From Pseudomonas soli (lineage in GTDB: Bacteria > Pseudomonadota > Gammaproteobacteria > Pseudomonadales > Pseudomonadaceae), in contig NZ_FOEQ01000014.1 in NCBI RefSeq assembly GCF_900110655.1, positions 1 to 64,000 of the forward strand: a stretch of 64,000 nt of DNA. Reading direction: 5' to 3'. The notes beneath the pieces are model-generated. The model was not told the origin of the DNA. It saw nothing but the letters and a program-made list of their open reading frames with translations, and ran no database searches. The position numbers were made by a program, and so were the translations under genes. Below are positions 1 through 7,395 of the stretch, piece after piece; the stretch's first letter is position 1; each line of letters starts with the position of its first letter.

Positions 1-263
1 CCCTCACTCCGGCCTTGCTCCCGGGAGGACCGCGCTGAACGCCCCATCCTGGGGCGCAGCGCTTGACGGGCATCCATGCCCGTCACCTCCCTCCGCAAGA
101 CCTCCGTTCGGCCTCCTGAAGTCGCGAAGTTACGGGCGGCGCCTGGGCTGACGCAGCTGTCGCTAGTGGGCTGGGGGGAACCTTCTGATCGCCAAAGCCA
201 AAGCCAAAGCCAAAGCCAAAGCCAAAGCCCGGGGCTGGCGATTTGAACGCACGGCCGGAAGGC
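1..263. other. Intergenic block with two palindromes and a hexanucleotide repeat
   Basis: No convincing gene is visible here. The stretch holds two short perfect inverted repeats: 40-56 (CGCCCCA, 3-nt loop, TGGGGCG) and 65-84 (GACGGGCAT, 2-nt loop, ATGCCCGTC). A tandem hexanucleotide tract follows at 191-229. The small open frames across it encode only low-complexity peptides such as an FG run and have no ribosome binding site. It lies just downstream of a minus-strand chemoreceptor gene, so the hairpins could help end that transcript, although no T-run follows them on the minus strand. It may be a dispersed repeat family, but I cannot test copy number here. Confidence 0.5.
191..229. repeat. 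Hexanucleotide tandem repeat (GCCAAA)6.5
   Basis: Six perfect copies of GCCAAA plus a partial GCC run from 191 to 229. The array is flanked by the near-inverted pair GATCGCCA (187-194) and TGGCGATT (236-243). Such perfect short tandem repeats are uncommon in Pseudomonas intergenic DNA and are prone to slippage. Confidence 0.95.
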
Positions 264-2207
264 CTAAAGGCTGAACCGCCCCACCATGCCCCGCAACTGC
301 TGCCCCAAGTGCTCCAGTTCCCCGCTCGAAGCCGCCGTCTGCTCACTGGCCGCACTGGTCTGATCCGATACATCGCGCACATTGATCACGCTGCGGTTGA
401 TCTGCTCGGCAACCACGCTCTGTTGCTCGCTGGCCGTGGCGATCTGTTGGTTCATGCCCTGGATGCTCGATACCGTTTCGGTGATCTGCCCCAGCGCGGC
501 ACCCGCCTTGCGGCTGAGCTCGACACTCTGCCCGGTCAGGCTCTTGCTGTCGTCGAGCAAGCCGGTGACCTCGTCGGTACCTCGATGCAGGCTGTCGATC
601 AGCAGCTCGATTTCCTCGGTTGACTGCTGCGTGCGTTGGGCCAGGCCGCGCACTTCGTCCGCCACCACAGCGAAGCCACGCCCTGCTTCCCCCGCCCGGG
701 CCGCCTCGATGGCTGCGTTCAGCGCCAGGAGGTTGGTCTGTTCGGACACCGACTTGATCACATCTAGAATCGATCCGATGCGCTGGCTTTCGCCGGCCAG
801 GTGGCCCATGGCGGTGAGACAGTGGTCCATCTGGCTTGCCAGTTGTTCGATGCGGGCGATGGCTTCGGCCACCACCTGGTCGCCCAGCTGTGCCTGATGA
901 TCGGCGGTGGTTGCCGCCAGCGAGGCCTGTTCGGCGTTCTGCGCGACTTCCTGCACCGTGGCGCTCATCTGGTTCATGGCCGTGGCCACCTGATCGGTCT
1001 CTTCGCGCTGTTGGCTGATGCGCTCGCGCGTATCCACACTGGCGCAGGCCAGCTCTGCCGCTGCCTTGGATAGCTGGCCAACGCCCTGATCGATGCCGCC
1101 GAGCAGTTCGCGAAGGCTCAAGGTCATCTCGCGCATGCTGGTTTGCAACTGGCCCATCTCGTCACGGCGGTGCACCGTCTGTACCTGGCTGAGATCGCCT
1201 CGGGCGATTCGCGCAGCCTGGGACAGCACTTGGCGTAGCGGTTGGGTGATCTGGCGGGTGATGAGCCAAGCTGAAAGTACCCCGACCAGCAGAGCCAGCA
1301 CGGCCACGCTGGTCAGCAGCGAGCGCGCGGCCAGCGCCTCTTCGTCGCGTTGTTCGATCTTGCGTTCGCTAAGCTCGCCGCTGACCGTTTGCAGCTCATC
1401 GCCGATTTTTTCCATGCCATCCTGCAATTGCTCGACCTTGAGCGCGGCACCGCGATACTCCCGCAGGTTGTCGCGATAGCGGTCCAGCTCCACCTGCGGG
1501 CGTTGCGTCAGGGCACGCGGCAGGTCCAGTGGTGTGGTAGCCCGCAGCAACTGCCCCAGGCTGGTATTCGCCGCTTCCAGCGCGGCATCGCCCATCGTGG
1601 CGAAGCTGTCCCGGGGGGAGAATGCATAGGCCGGTACCAGGCTTTGCTGGCTGGCACTTTCAATATGACGTCCCAAGGTATCCATTAACCCCACCAGGCT
1701 GCCCTGTTGGCCATCCCCTGGCATTTTCAGCAGCGCCTGGGTCTGCAGTTCGTCGATCACGGTTTCGAGCACGCCGGCTTGCTTCTGCATTGCTACGCGC
1801 AAACTGTCACGACTGTCCACGCTGCTCTGCAGGGTGACGAAGTCATCCTGCAGGCGTTGCAGCAGTTGCAGCTTCTGCGCCAGCATCTGTTGCGACTGGT
1901 CGATGCTCGCGCGTTGCTGAAGGTTGCTCAGGCGGTTGTGCAACTGTTCGAGGATGCGCGAGATCCGCGTCTTGCTGGTGTCGTCGGCAAGCACCCGGTA
2001 AGTGATGCGCTCGGCCCGCAGGTCGCGGGTCAAGTCGTTGAGTTGGCCGATGTCGCTGAGCTGCTCCGAGCGCTCGATGGCGCCGTCAAGGGCGCGCCAG
2101 CCGCTGAGTGTGGTGGCCAGGGTGAGCAGCAACACCACGGTGAAGCCCAGGGCGAGCTTGAGCCCGACGCCAAGGTTGCCGAGCTGACGGTCAAGGTATC
2201 CGAACAT
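264..2207 (-). CDS. Methyl-accepting chemotaxis protein, HBM-type sensor (downstream copy)
   Basis: A 647-residue transmembrane chemoreceptor. A first membrane helix near residues 14-36 is followed by a roughly 270-residue periplasmic helical region containing the LTRDLRAERITYRV pattern typical of HBM (helical bimodular) sensors such as McpS. A second membrane helix lies near 296-316, then HAMP and a cytoplasmic signalling domain with the tip EQTNLLALNAAIEAARAGEA. An upstream in-frame ATG exists, but the start at 2207 has a GGAG ribosome binding site 8 nt before it and begins MFGYLDRQLGN, matching the start of the neighbouring receptor. The ligand cannot be read from sequence; McpS-type HBM receptors bind TCA-cycle acids. 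It lies downstream of a paralogue on the same strand. Confidence 0.93.
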   Translation of the reverse strand: MFGYLDRQLGNLGVGLKLALGFTVVLLLTLATTLSGWRALDGAIERSEQLSDIGQLNDLTRDLRAERITYRVLADDTSKTRISRILEQLHNRLSNLQQRASIDQSQQMLAQKLQLLQRLQDDFVTLQSSVDSRDSLRVAMQKQAGVLETVIDELQTQALLKMPGDGQQGSLVGLMDTLGRHIESASQQSLVPAYAFSPRDSFATMGDAALEAANTSLGQLLRATTPLDLPRALTQRPQVELDRYRDNLREYRGAALKVEQLQDGMEKIGDELQTVSGELSERKIEQRDEEALAARSLLTSVAVLALLVGVLSAWLITRQITQPLRQVLSQAARIARGDLSQVQTVHRRDEMGQLQTSMREMTLSLRELLGGIDQGVGQLSKAAAELACASVDTRERISQQREETDQVATAMNQMSATVQEVAQNAEQASLAATTADHQAQLGDQVVAEAIARIEQLASQMDHCLTAMGHLAGESQRIGSILDVIKSVSEQTNLLALNAAIEAARAGEAGRGFAVVADEVRGLAQRTQQSTEEIELLIDSLHRGTDEVTGLLDDSKSLTGQSVELSRKAGAALGQITETVSSIQGMNQQIATASEQQSVVAEQINRSVINVRDVSDQTSAASEQTAASSGELEHLGQQLRGMVGRFSL

Positions 2208-2323
2208 GGCAGGTCTCCGTCCAATTGAGAAATGGCCATAGCGGGTTTTAGCCGCCATGGCCCTTGCTCATCGGCCGGGAGTCCGTCGGACTGGACCTGT
2301 AAATAGGGTAGGAAAAGTCCTTA

Positions 2324-2351
2324 CGGGCTGAAGGGTAATGCCTACAGCCCG
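2324..2351 (-). terminator. Hairpin between the two chemoreceptor genes
   Basis: CGGGCTG (2324-2330) pairs with CAGCCCG (2345-2351) in the gap between the two receptor genes. There is no T-run on the minus strand, so this is only a weak candidate for termination or mRNA end stabilisation. Confidence 0.3.
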
Positions 2352-2362
2352 AAAGCCGCAGT

Positions 2363-4279
2363 CTAGAGCTTGAAACGTCCTACCAGACCCTGCAGGTGAG
2401 TCCCCAGGCGCGCCAGCTCGACGCTGGAGCTTGCCGTCTCCTCGCTGGCCGCGGAGGTCTGGTCGGAGATATCGCGCACGTTCATCACGCTGCGGTTGAT
2501 CTCTTCGGCTACGGCGCTCTGTTGCTCGGCGGCAGTGGCGATCTGCTGGTTCATCGACTGGATCGACGACACAGTGCGGGTGATGGTGCCCAGCGAATCG
2601 CCGGCGCGGCGCGTCAGTTCCACGCTGCTGTCGGTGAGGGCACGGCTGCTGTCCATGACACCGGCCACGCGCTCGGTACCGTTCTGCAGGCTGGCAATCA
2701 GCTCTTCGATCTCTTCGGTGGACTGCTGGGTGCGCTGGGCTAGGCTGCGTACTTCGTCGGCGACCACGGCGAAGCCACGGCCCGCCTCGCCGGCACGGGC
2801 CGCCTCGATGGCGGCGTTGAGGGCCAGCAGGTTGGTCTGTTGGGCCACCGACTTGATCACATCGAGCACACTGCCGATCTTGTCGCTCTCGGCCTTTAGC
2901 TGGTTCATCGCTTCGCTGGAGTTGACCACTTCGCTGGCCAGACGCTCGATCTGGCTGATCGCCTCGCCCACCACCTTGTCACCTTCGCGGGCCTGCTGGT
3001 CGGCCATCAGTGCCGCTTCCGAGGCCTGTTCGGCGTTGCGCGCCACTTCCTGGACGGTGGCGGCCATCTCGTTCATGGCGGTGGCGACCTGGTCTGTCTC
3101 GACCTTCTGGTTGTTGACCCCGGCGCTGGTCTGCTCGGTGACCGCTGACAGTTCCTCGGCGGCGCTGGCAATCTGGGTCACGCCGTCGCCGATGCCACCG
3201 ATCAGTTCGCGCAGGCCCTGGGTCATGCGTTGCATGCTGGCCTGCAACTGGCCCAGTTCGTCGCGTCGATCGCTCTTGAGATCCTGGCGCAGGTCGCCTC
3301 CGGCCACGCGTTCGGCGGCGGCGAGGGTCTGGCGCAGGGGCACGATGATCTGCCGGGTAATGGCGAACGCGGCGAGCACGCCCAGCAGCAAGGCCAGCGC
3401 CGTGGCACCGGCCAGTAGGGTCTTGGCCTGTTGGGTGCCCTGGTCGCGTACGGCGGTTTGCGAAACGGTCATTGCCTGGCTGGTGTCCAGCAGCACCTGA
3501 CCCTGTGCGGACATGCGCGTCAACGCTTGCTCGCTGGCGGCCTGGGCATTGCCGAACTGCTTCACCGCGTCGCGGTAGGCGGCCAGCGCGCTGGCGGCGT
3601 CGTCCAGGCTGGCGGCGAACTCGGCGGGGAGCCTGGCGGGCAGGGCCTTGAGCACGGTCAGGGCCTGGTCGATGGCAGTGAGCGCTGTCTGCTGGAATTC
3701 GGCCTTGCCGCTATAGGTGTAGCCACGCACCTGGAAACGCGCCTGCTGCAGCAGCGCCGCGACTTGCACAGCCTCCTGGTACTGCTGGATATCGCCGCCC
3801 TGCAGCAGGCGCTGCTGGACCTTGCCGATCAGTTCGGCAGCCTTGTCGGCGCTGTCGCCCAGGGTGCCCCGGCTGGCCTCGCGACGCTGGCCGGCCTGCC
3901 TGAGCTCGGCGAAGGCTTGCTGGTACTGGCGCACGGCGCCTTGTTGCTGGTCCAGGCGCTGGCGGTCGGCGGGCAGTTCGATCTGCCCGAGCATGAACTG
4001 CACCTGGCGCTCGAGGTTGGCCAGGGCCTTCTCCAGCTCGGCCACGGAGGCGTCATCACGGTTGCGCTCATAGGCCAAGCGGGCGAGGCGCAGGTCCTGG
4101 GTGTACTGGTGGATTACCGAGATATTGCCGAGCTTGTCACCACGGCTGGTGACGCTGTCGATGCCCAGCCAACCGGTGAAGGTGATGCCGAGGGTGAGCA
4201 GTAGCACCAGGCCGAAGCCGATCCCCAACTTGCGATTGACGCTTACATTTCCCAGTGACTGGGCAAACCAACGGTACAT
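2363..4279 (-). CDS. Methyl-accepting chemotaxis protein, HBM-type sensor (upstream copy)
   Basis: A 638-residue chemoreceptor, paralogous to the gene immediately downstream. It starts MYRWFAQSLGNVSVNRKLGI with a GGGAG ribosome binding site. Membrane helix 1 is near residues 18-40, a long helical periplasmic sensor follows (QYTQDLRLARLAYERN resembles the first HBM module), helix 2 is near 285-307, then HAMP and the conserved signalling tip EQTNLLALNAAIEAARAGEA (written QQTNLLALNAAIEAARAGEA here). No C-terminal CheR-tethering pentapeptide is present; the protein ends GLVGRFKL. The signalling domains of the two neighbours are nearly identical while the sensor regions differ strongly, which suggests tandem duplication followed by ligand diversification. 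Confidence 0.93.
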   Translation of the reverse strand: MYRWFAQSLGNVSVNRKLGIGFGLVLLLTLGITFTGWLGIDSVTSRGDKLGNISVIHQYTQDLRLARLAYERNRDDASVAELEKALANLERQVQFMLGQIELPADRQRLDQQQGAVRQYQQAFAELRQAGQRREASRGTLGDSADKAAELIGKVQQRLLQGGDIQQYQEAVQVAALLQQARFQVRGYTYSGKAEFQQTALTAIDQALTVLKALPARLPAEFAASLDDAASALAAYRDAVKQFGNAQAASEQALTRMSAQGQVLLDTSQAMTVSQTAVRDQGTQQAKTLLAGATALALLLGVLAAFAITRQIIVPLRQTLAAAERVAGGDLRQDLKSDRRDELGQLQASMQRMTQGLRELIGGIGDGVTQIASAAEELSAVTEQTSAGVNNQKVETDQVATAMNEMAATVQEVARNAEQASEAALMADQQAREGDKVVGEAISQIERLASEVVNSSEAMNQLKAESDKIGSVLDVIKSVAQQTNLLALNAAIEAARAGEAGRGFAVVADEVRSLAQRTQQSTEEIEELIASLQNGTERVAGVMDSSRALTDSSVELTRRAGDSLGTITRTVSSIQSMNQQIATAAEQQSAVAEEINRSVMNVRDISDQTSAASEETASSSVELARLGTHLQGLVGRFKL

Positions 4280-4378
4280 AGACGACTCCCCGGCGCGTGG
4301 CAGTGCGGATTATTGTTTTGTTGCATAGGGCATCGGCGCACTGCGGGGAAACTTGATGAGAAAAAGCTGACTGTTTCG

Positions 4379-5086
4379 TCAGAAAATTCGCGAAAGCAAG
4401 GCCGTCACGGCCGTCTCCACGCGTAGGATCCTATCCCCCAATTGCACGGGCTCAAGGCCAGCCTTTCCTAGCAGCTCGACTTCATAGGGAATCCAGCCGC
4501 CCTCCGGGCCGATCGCCAGGGTTACCGGGCCTTCAACGGCCCGTGGGCAAGCGGGGTAGGGGCCAGGATGCCCGACCAGGCCGAGGGTGTCTGCGGCAAT
4601 GGCGGGCAGGCGGTCTTCGACGAAGGGCTTGAAGCGCTTCTCGATGATCACCTCCGGCAGCACCGTGTCACGGGCTTGCTCCAGACCGAGAATGAGGTTT
4701 TCGCGGATGGTCTCGGGCTGGAGGAACGGCGTCTGCCAGAAGCTCTTCTCGACCTTGTAGCTGTTGACCAGGATCAGCCGCGGCACGCCCAGGGTGGCGA
4801 CCGTCTGGAACAGCCGGCGCAGCATCTTCGGGCGCGGCACGGCCAGCACCAGGGTAAGCGGCAGCTTGGCCGGTGGCTGCTGGTCGAAGGCTACCTGCAG
4901 TTCGGCTTCGTGATGCTCGAGGCGCACGACCTCGGCCTTGCCCATCAAGCCGTTTACGCGGCCCACGCGCAGGCTGTCGCCCACCGCCACGCGGTGGATC
5001 TCCTGCATGTGGATGAAGCGGCGATCAGCCAGGACAACACGGTCGGCCGACACAAAGTCGGCCTCTTCGAGGAGCAACAGATTCAC
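4379..5086 (-). CDS. RsmE-family 16S rRNA m3U1498 methyltransferase paralogue (RsmE2)
   Basis: A 235-residue SPOUT-class protein of the RsmE family, which methylates N3 of U1498 in 16S rRNA using SAM. The SAM-site signature is present as LAIGPEGGW and LGDRILRVETA. It differs from the second RsmE in this window (36355-37074): the canonical QKATELGV is QTVATLGV here and ACEQCGR is replaced by GLEQARD. Substrate preference may therefore differ. Its ATG overlaps the tatC stop by 4 nt (5083-5086), so it is translationally coupled to the tat operon. I infer either a back-up RsmE or an enzyme for a related target. Confidence 0.85.
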   Translation of the reverse strand: MNLLLLEEADFVSADRVVLADRRFIHMQEIHRVAVGDSLRVGRVNGLMGKAEVVRLEHHEAELQVAFDQQPPAKLPLTLVLAVPRPKMLRRLFQTVATLGVPRLILVNSYKVEKSFWQTPFLQPETIRENLILGLEQARDTVLPEVIIEKRFKPFVEDRLPAIAADTLGLVGHPGPYPACPRAVEGPVTLAIGPEGGWIPYEVELLGKAGLEPVQLGDRILRVETAVTALLSRIF

Positions 5087-5874
5087 GGTTGGGTCGCAGG
5101 CGGCTGGTCGTTGTGGTCGTTGTTCGCTTCGTCCGGCTCATGGCTGCGCTTGCGGATCAGGCTGCCGCACAGCACGCCGACCTCGAACAGCATCCACATC
5201 GGCACGGCCAGGAGGGTCTGGGAGAAGATGTCCGGTGGGGTGAGGATCATGCCGACCACGAAGCAGCCGATGATCACGTACGGGCGGATCTTCTTCAGGT
5301 ACTGCACGTCGACCACGCCGATCCACACCAGCAACACCACCGCCACGGGGATCTCGAAGGCGACCCCGAAGGCGAAGAACAGGGTCATGACGAAATCGAG
5401 GTAGCTGGAAATGTCGGTCATCATCGACACGCCTTCGGGCGTGGCGCTGGCGAAGAAGCCGAAGATCAGCGGGAACACCAGGAAATAGGCGAAGGCCATG
5501 CCGGCGTAGAACAGGAAGATGCTCGACACCAGCAGCGGGATGGCGATGCGCTTTTCATGGCGGTACAGGCCGGGGGCAATGAAACCCCAGATCTGTTGGA
5601 GGATGAACGGGATCGCCAGGAACAGCGAGACGATCATGGTCAACTTGAACGGCGTCAGGAACGGCGAAGCCACGTCGGTGGCGATCATTGTCGCGTTGGC
5701 TGGCAAGTGCTCGCGCAGCGGCGCCGAGACCAGGGTGTAGATCTGCTGGGCGAAGGAGAACAGCCCGGCGAAGATCAGGAAGATGGCGGCGACGCAGCGC
5801 AGCAGGCGGGTGCGCAGCTCGGTCAGGTGCGAGACCAGCGGCATCGGCTGGTCGGTTTCCGGATTCTCGCTCAT
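5083..5874 (-). CDS. tatC: Sec-independent protein translocase TatC
   Basis: A 263-residue inner-membrane core of the twin-arginine translocase, which recognises RR signal peptides of folded exported proteins. The N-terminal region has the family signature LVSHLTELRTRLLR, followed by six predicted membrane spans and the conserved FRAPE-like segment present as SPFLTPFKL. Its start overlaps the end of tatB by 4 nt and its end overlaps rsmE2 by 4 nt, so tatA-tatB-tatC-rsmE2 reads as one translationally coupled unit. Confidence 0.97.
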   Translation of the reverse strand: MSENPETDQPMPLVSHLTELRTRLLRCVAAIFLIFAGLFSFAQQIYTLVSAPLREHLPANATMIATDVASPFLTPFKLTMIVSLFLAIPFILQQIWGFIAPGLYRHEKRIAIPLLVSSIFLFYAGMAFAYFLVFPLIFGFFASATPEGVSMMTDISSYLDFVMTLFFAFGVAFEIPVAVVLLVWIGVVDVQYLKKIRPYVIIGCFVVGMILTPPDIFSQTLLAVPMWMLFEVGVLCGSLIRKRSHEPDEANNDHNDQPPATQP

Positions 5875-6239
5875 GGGGCTCGCGGCGGTTGTGGCGGTTC
5901 GGAGGGTGTTGCTGCGGCCGGCTGCGCGGGCGCTGCGTCGGCGGCAGGCGTGGCGGGCGTTTCAGCGTTTGCCGGCGGCTGTGTGGGCGGCGTCAGCGGA
6001 TTGAGGATGCGCTTGGCCTCCTGCTCCATCTGCAGGATGTGCTCGTTGTGCAGCTGGCGGCGGATGTCGTCCGCGCCGATCTCGCGCTCGACTTCCATCT
6101 TGATCGCGTTGAAGCTGCGCTTGAGACGGCCAATCCATAGCCCGGCAGTGCGTGCGGCCCCCGGCAGGCGCTCGGGGCCGAGCACCAGCAGGGCGACCAG
6201 GCCGACGAGCAGCAGCTCGCTGAAACTGATACCGAACAT
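5871..6239 (-). CDS. tatB: Sec-independent protein translocase TatB
   Basis: A 122-residue TatB, the partner of TatC in the signal-peptide receptor complex. It begins MFGISFSELLLVGLVALLVL, a single N-terminal membrane helix with the conserved Glu, then the LGPERLPGAARTAGLW hinge and an amphipathic helix. The tail is rich in Pro, Ala and Thr. It follows tatA by 3 nt and overlaps tatC by 4 nt. Confidence 0.96.
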   Translation of the reverse strand: MFGISFSELLLVGLVALLVLGPERLPGAARTAGLWIGRLKRSFNAIKMEVEREIGADDIRRQLHNEHILQMEQEAKRILNPLTPPTQPPANAETPATPAADAAPAQPAAATPSEPPQPPRAP

Positions 6240-6242
6240 GGG

Positions 6243-6515
6243 TCAGTCTTTCCGCTGCGGCTCTTGAACCGGCTGGGCCTGGCCTTCGATGGTGTGGCCC
6301 TGGGCCTGCTGCGCGGTGTTCTGCACCGGCGCAGCAGGTTGCGCCGGCGGCGGGGTCTGCTCGGCCGGCTTGACTTCTTCTTCGTTCATGGCCTTGCGGA
6401 AGCCCTTGATCGATTCGCCCAGGTCGCTGCCGAAGTTTTTCAGTTTCTTGGTGCCGAACACCAGCACCACGACGACTAGCAGGACGATCCAGTGTTTCCA
6501 GTCAAAAATACCCAT
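6243..6515 (-). CDS. tatA: Sec-independent protein translocase TatA
   Basis: A 90-residue TatA, the pore-forming or membrane-weakening subunit of the Tat system. It has a short N-terminal membrane helix (WKHWIVLLVVVVLVFGTKKL), the FGTKKLKNFGSDLGE hinge with amphipathic helix, and a Pro/Gln-rich C-terminal tail. The start has an AGGAG ribosome binding site 6 nt upstream. First gene of the tatABC-rsmE2 unit; it follows hisE on the same strand after a REP element. Confidence 0.96.
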   Translation of the reverse strand: MGIFDWKHWIVLLVVVVLVFGTKKLKNFGSDLGESIKGFRKAMNEEEVKPAEQTPPPAQPAAPVQNTAQQAQGHTIEGQAQPVQEPQRKD

Positions 6516-6547
6516 TTCGTACTCCTGAAAAATGTATGTCAGCCGGA

Positions 6548-6580
6548 GCCGGCGCTATCGCGGGGCAAGCCCGTTCCTGT
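6548..6580. repeat. REP element between hisE and tatA
   Basis: One P. putida-type REP unit with core TATCGCGGGGCAAGCCCG, in the 77-nt hisE-tatA gap. Dispersed elements of this kind recur throughout the window. Confidence 0.75.
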
Positions 6581-6592
6581 AAATACGCGCGG

Positions 6593-6928
6593 TCAGGCCT
6601 GTGGCTGACGGGCGGCCTTCTCGTCATGGCCGGAAAGGCCGAAGCGGCGCTCCAGTTCGTCGAGCACTGCTTGCGGATGCTGGCCCAGCGCGCTGAGCAT
6701 GACCAGGCTATGAAACCACAGGTCCGCGGTCTCGTAGATGACATCGCTGTAATCCTTGCTGACGGCGGCATCCTTGGCAGCGATGATGGTCTCGATGGAC
6801 TCTTCGCCGAGCTTCTCGAGGATCTTGTTCAAACCCTTGTGATGCAGGCTGGCCACGTAGCTGCTGTCGGGCGCCGCGTGCTTGCGTTCTTCCAGGACCT
6901 CGGCGAGGCGGTCTAGCGTGTCGCTCAT
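6593..6928 (-). CDS. hisE: Phosphoribosyl-ATP pyrophosphatase
   Basis: A 111-residue HisE, which hydrolyses phosphoribosyl-ATP to phosphoribosyl-AMP in histidine synthesis (second step). The MazG-like metal-binding pattern is visible as KLGEESIETIIAAKD, with ETADLWFHSLV further on. A longer open frame extends upstream into hisI, but MSDTLDRLAEV at 6928 is the usual start and sits 1 nt after the hisI stop, indicating coupled translation. In this genome HisE and HisI are separate proteins, unlike the enteric fusion. Confidence 0.95.
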   Translation of the reverse strand: MSDTLDRLAEVLEERKHAAPDSSYVASLHHKGLNKILEKLGEESIETIIAAKDAAVSKDYSDVIYETADLWFHSLVMLSALGQHPQAVLDELERRFGLSGHDEKAARQPQA

Positions 6929-6929
6929 G

Positions 6930-7322
6930 TCAATGTCCTGCGCTATAGATGGCGTCCGGATCCTTGAGGACCGGATCGACAATTTTCCACTGGCCGTCTT
7001 CGAACACGCGATAGAAGCAGCTTTCGCGGCCGGTATGGCAGGCGATATGGCCCAGTTGCTCGACCATCAGGATGATCACGTCGGCGTCGCAGTCCAGGCG
7101 CATTTCGTGCAGCTTCTGCACATGGCCCGACTCTTCGCCCTTGCGCCACAGCTTGCCCCGCGAGCGCGACCAGTAGATGGCGCGATGCTCGGCAGCGGTC
7201 AGGGCGAGGGATTCACGGTTCATCCAGGCCATCATCAGCACGCGCCCGGTCTTGTGGTCCTGGGCGATCGCCGGTACCAGGCCATCGCTGTTCCACTTGA
7301 TCTCGTCCAGCCAGTCTTTCAT
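6930..7322 (-). CDS. hisI: Phosphoribosyl-AMP cyclohydrolase
   Basis: A 130-residue HisI, which opens the purine ring of phosphoribosyl-AMP (third step of histidine synthesis). Zinc-binding and active-site motifs are visible: RSRGKLWRKGEESGH and the cysteine-containing LDCDADVIILMVEQLGHIACHTGRESCFYR. The start at 7322 (MKDWLDEIKW) is chosen over an ATG four codons upstream. It is followed at once by hisE, and ubiB ends 73 nt upstream on the same strand. Confidence 0.95.
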   Translation of the reverse strand: MKDWLDEIKWNSDGLVPAIAQDHKTGRVLMMAWMNRESLALTAAEHRAIYWSRSRGKLWRKGEESGHVQKLHEMRLDCDADVIILMVEQLGHIACHTGRESCFYRVFEDGQWKIVDPVLKDPDAIYSAGH

Positions 7323-7337
7323 CGTCGACTCCAAACC

Positions 7338-7360
7338 GGGCCCGCTCCCGTACCGGGCCC
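7338..7360 (-). terminator. GC hairpin between ubiB and hisI
   Basis: GGGCCCG (7338-7344) pairs with CGGGCCC (7354-7360) in the ubiB-hisI gap. It lacks a T-run, so it may be a weak terminator or processing structure at the end of the ubi transcript. Confidence 0.35.
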
Positions 7361-7395
7361 CTGTACGCTAGTGTGCCAGCCGGCGGCGCGGCTGG

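Noticed and set aside
83..382. Small minus-strand frame with an FG dipeptide run
   Set aside because: The run is only the GCCAAA array read in one frame; no ribosome binding site, and it overlaps the receptor gene.
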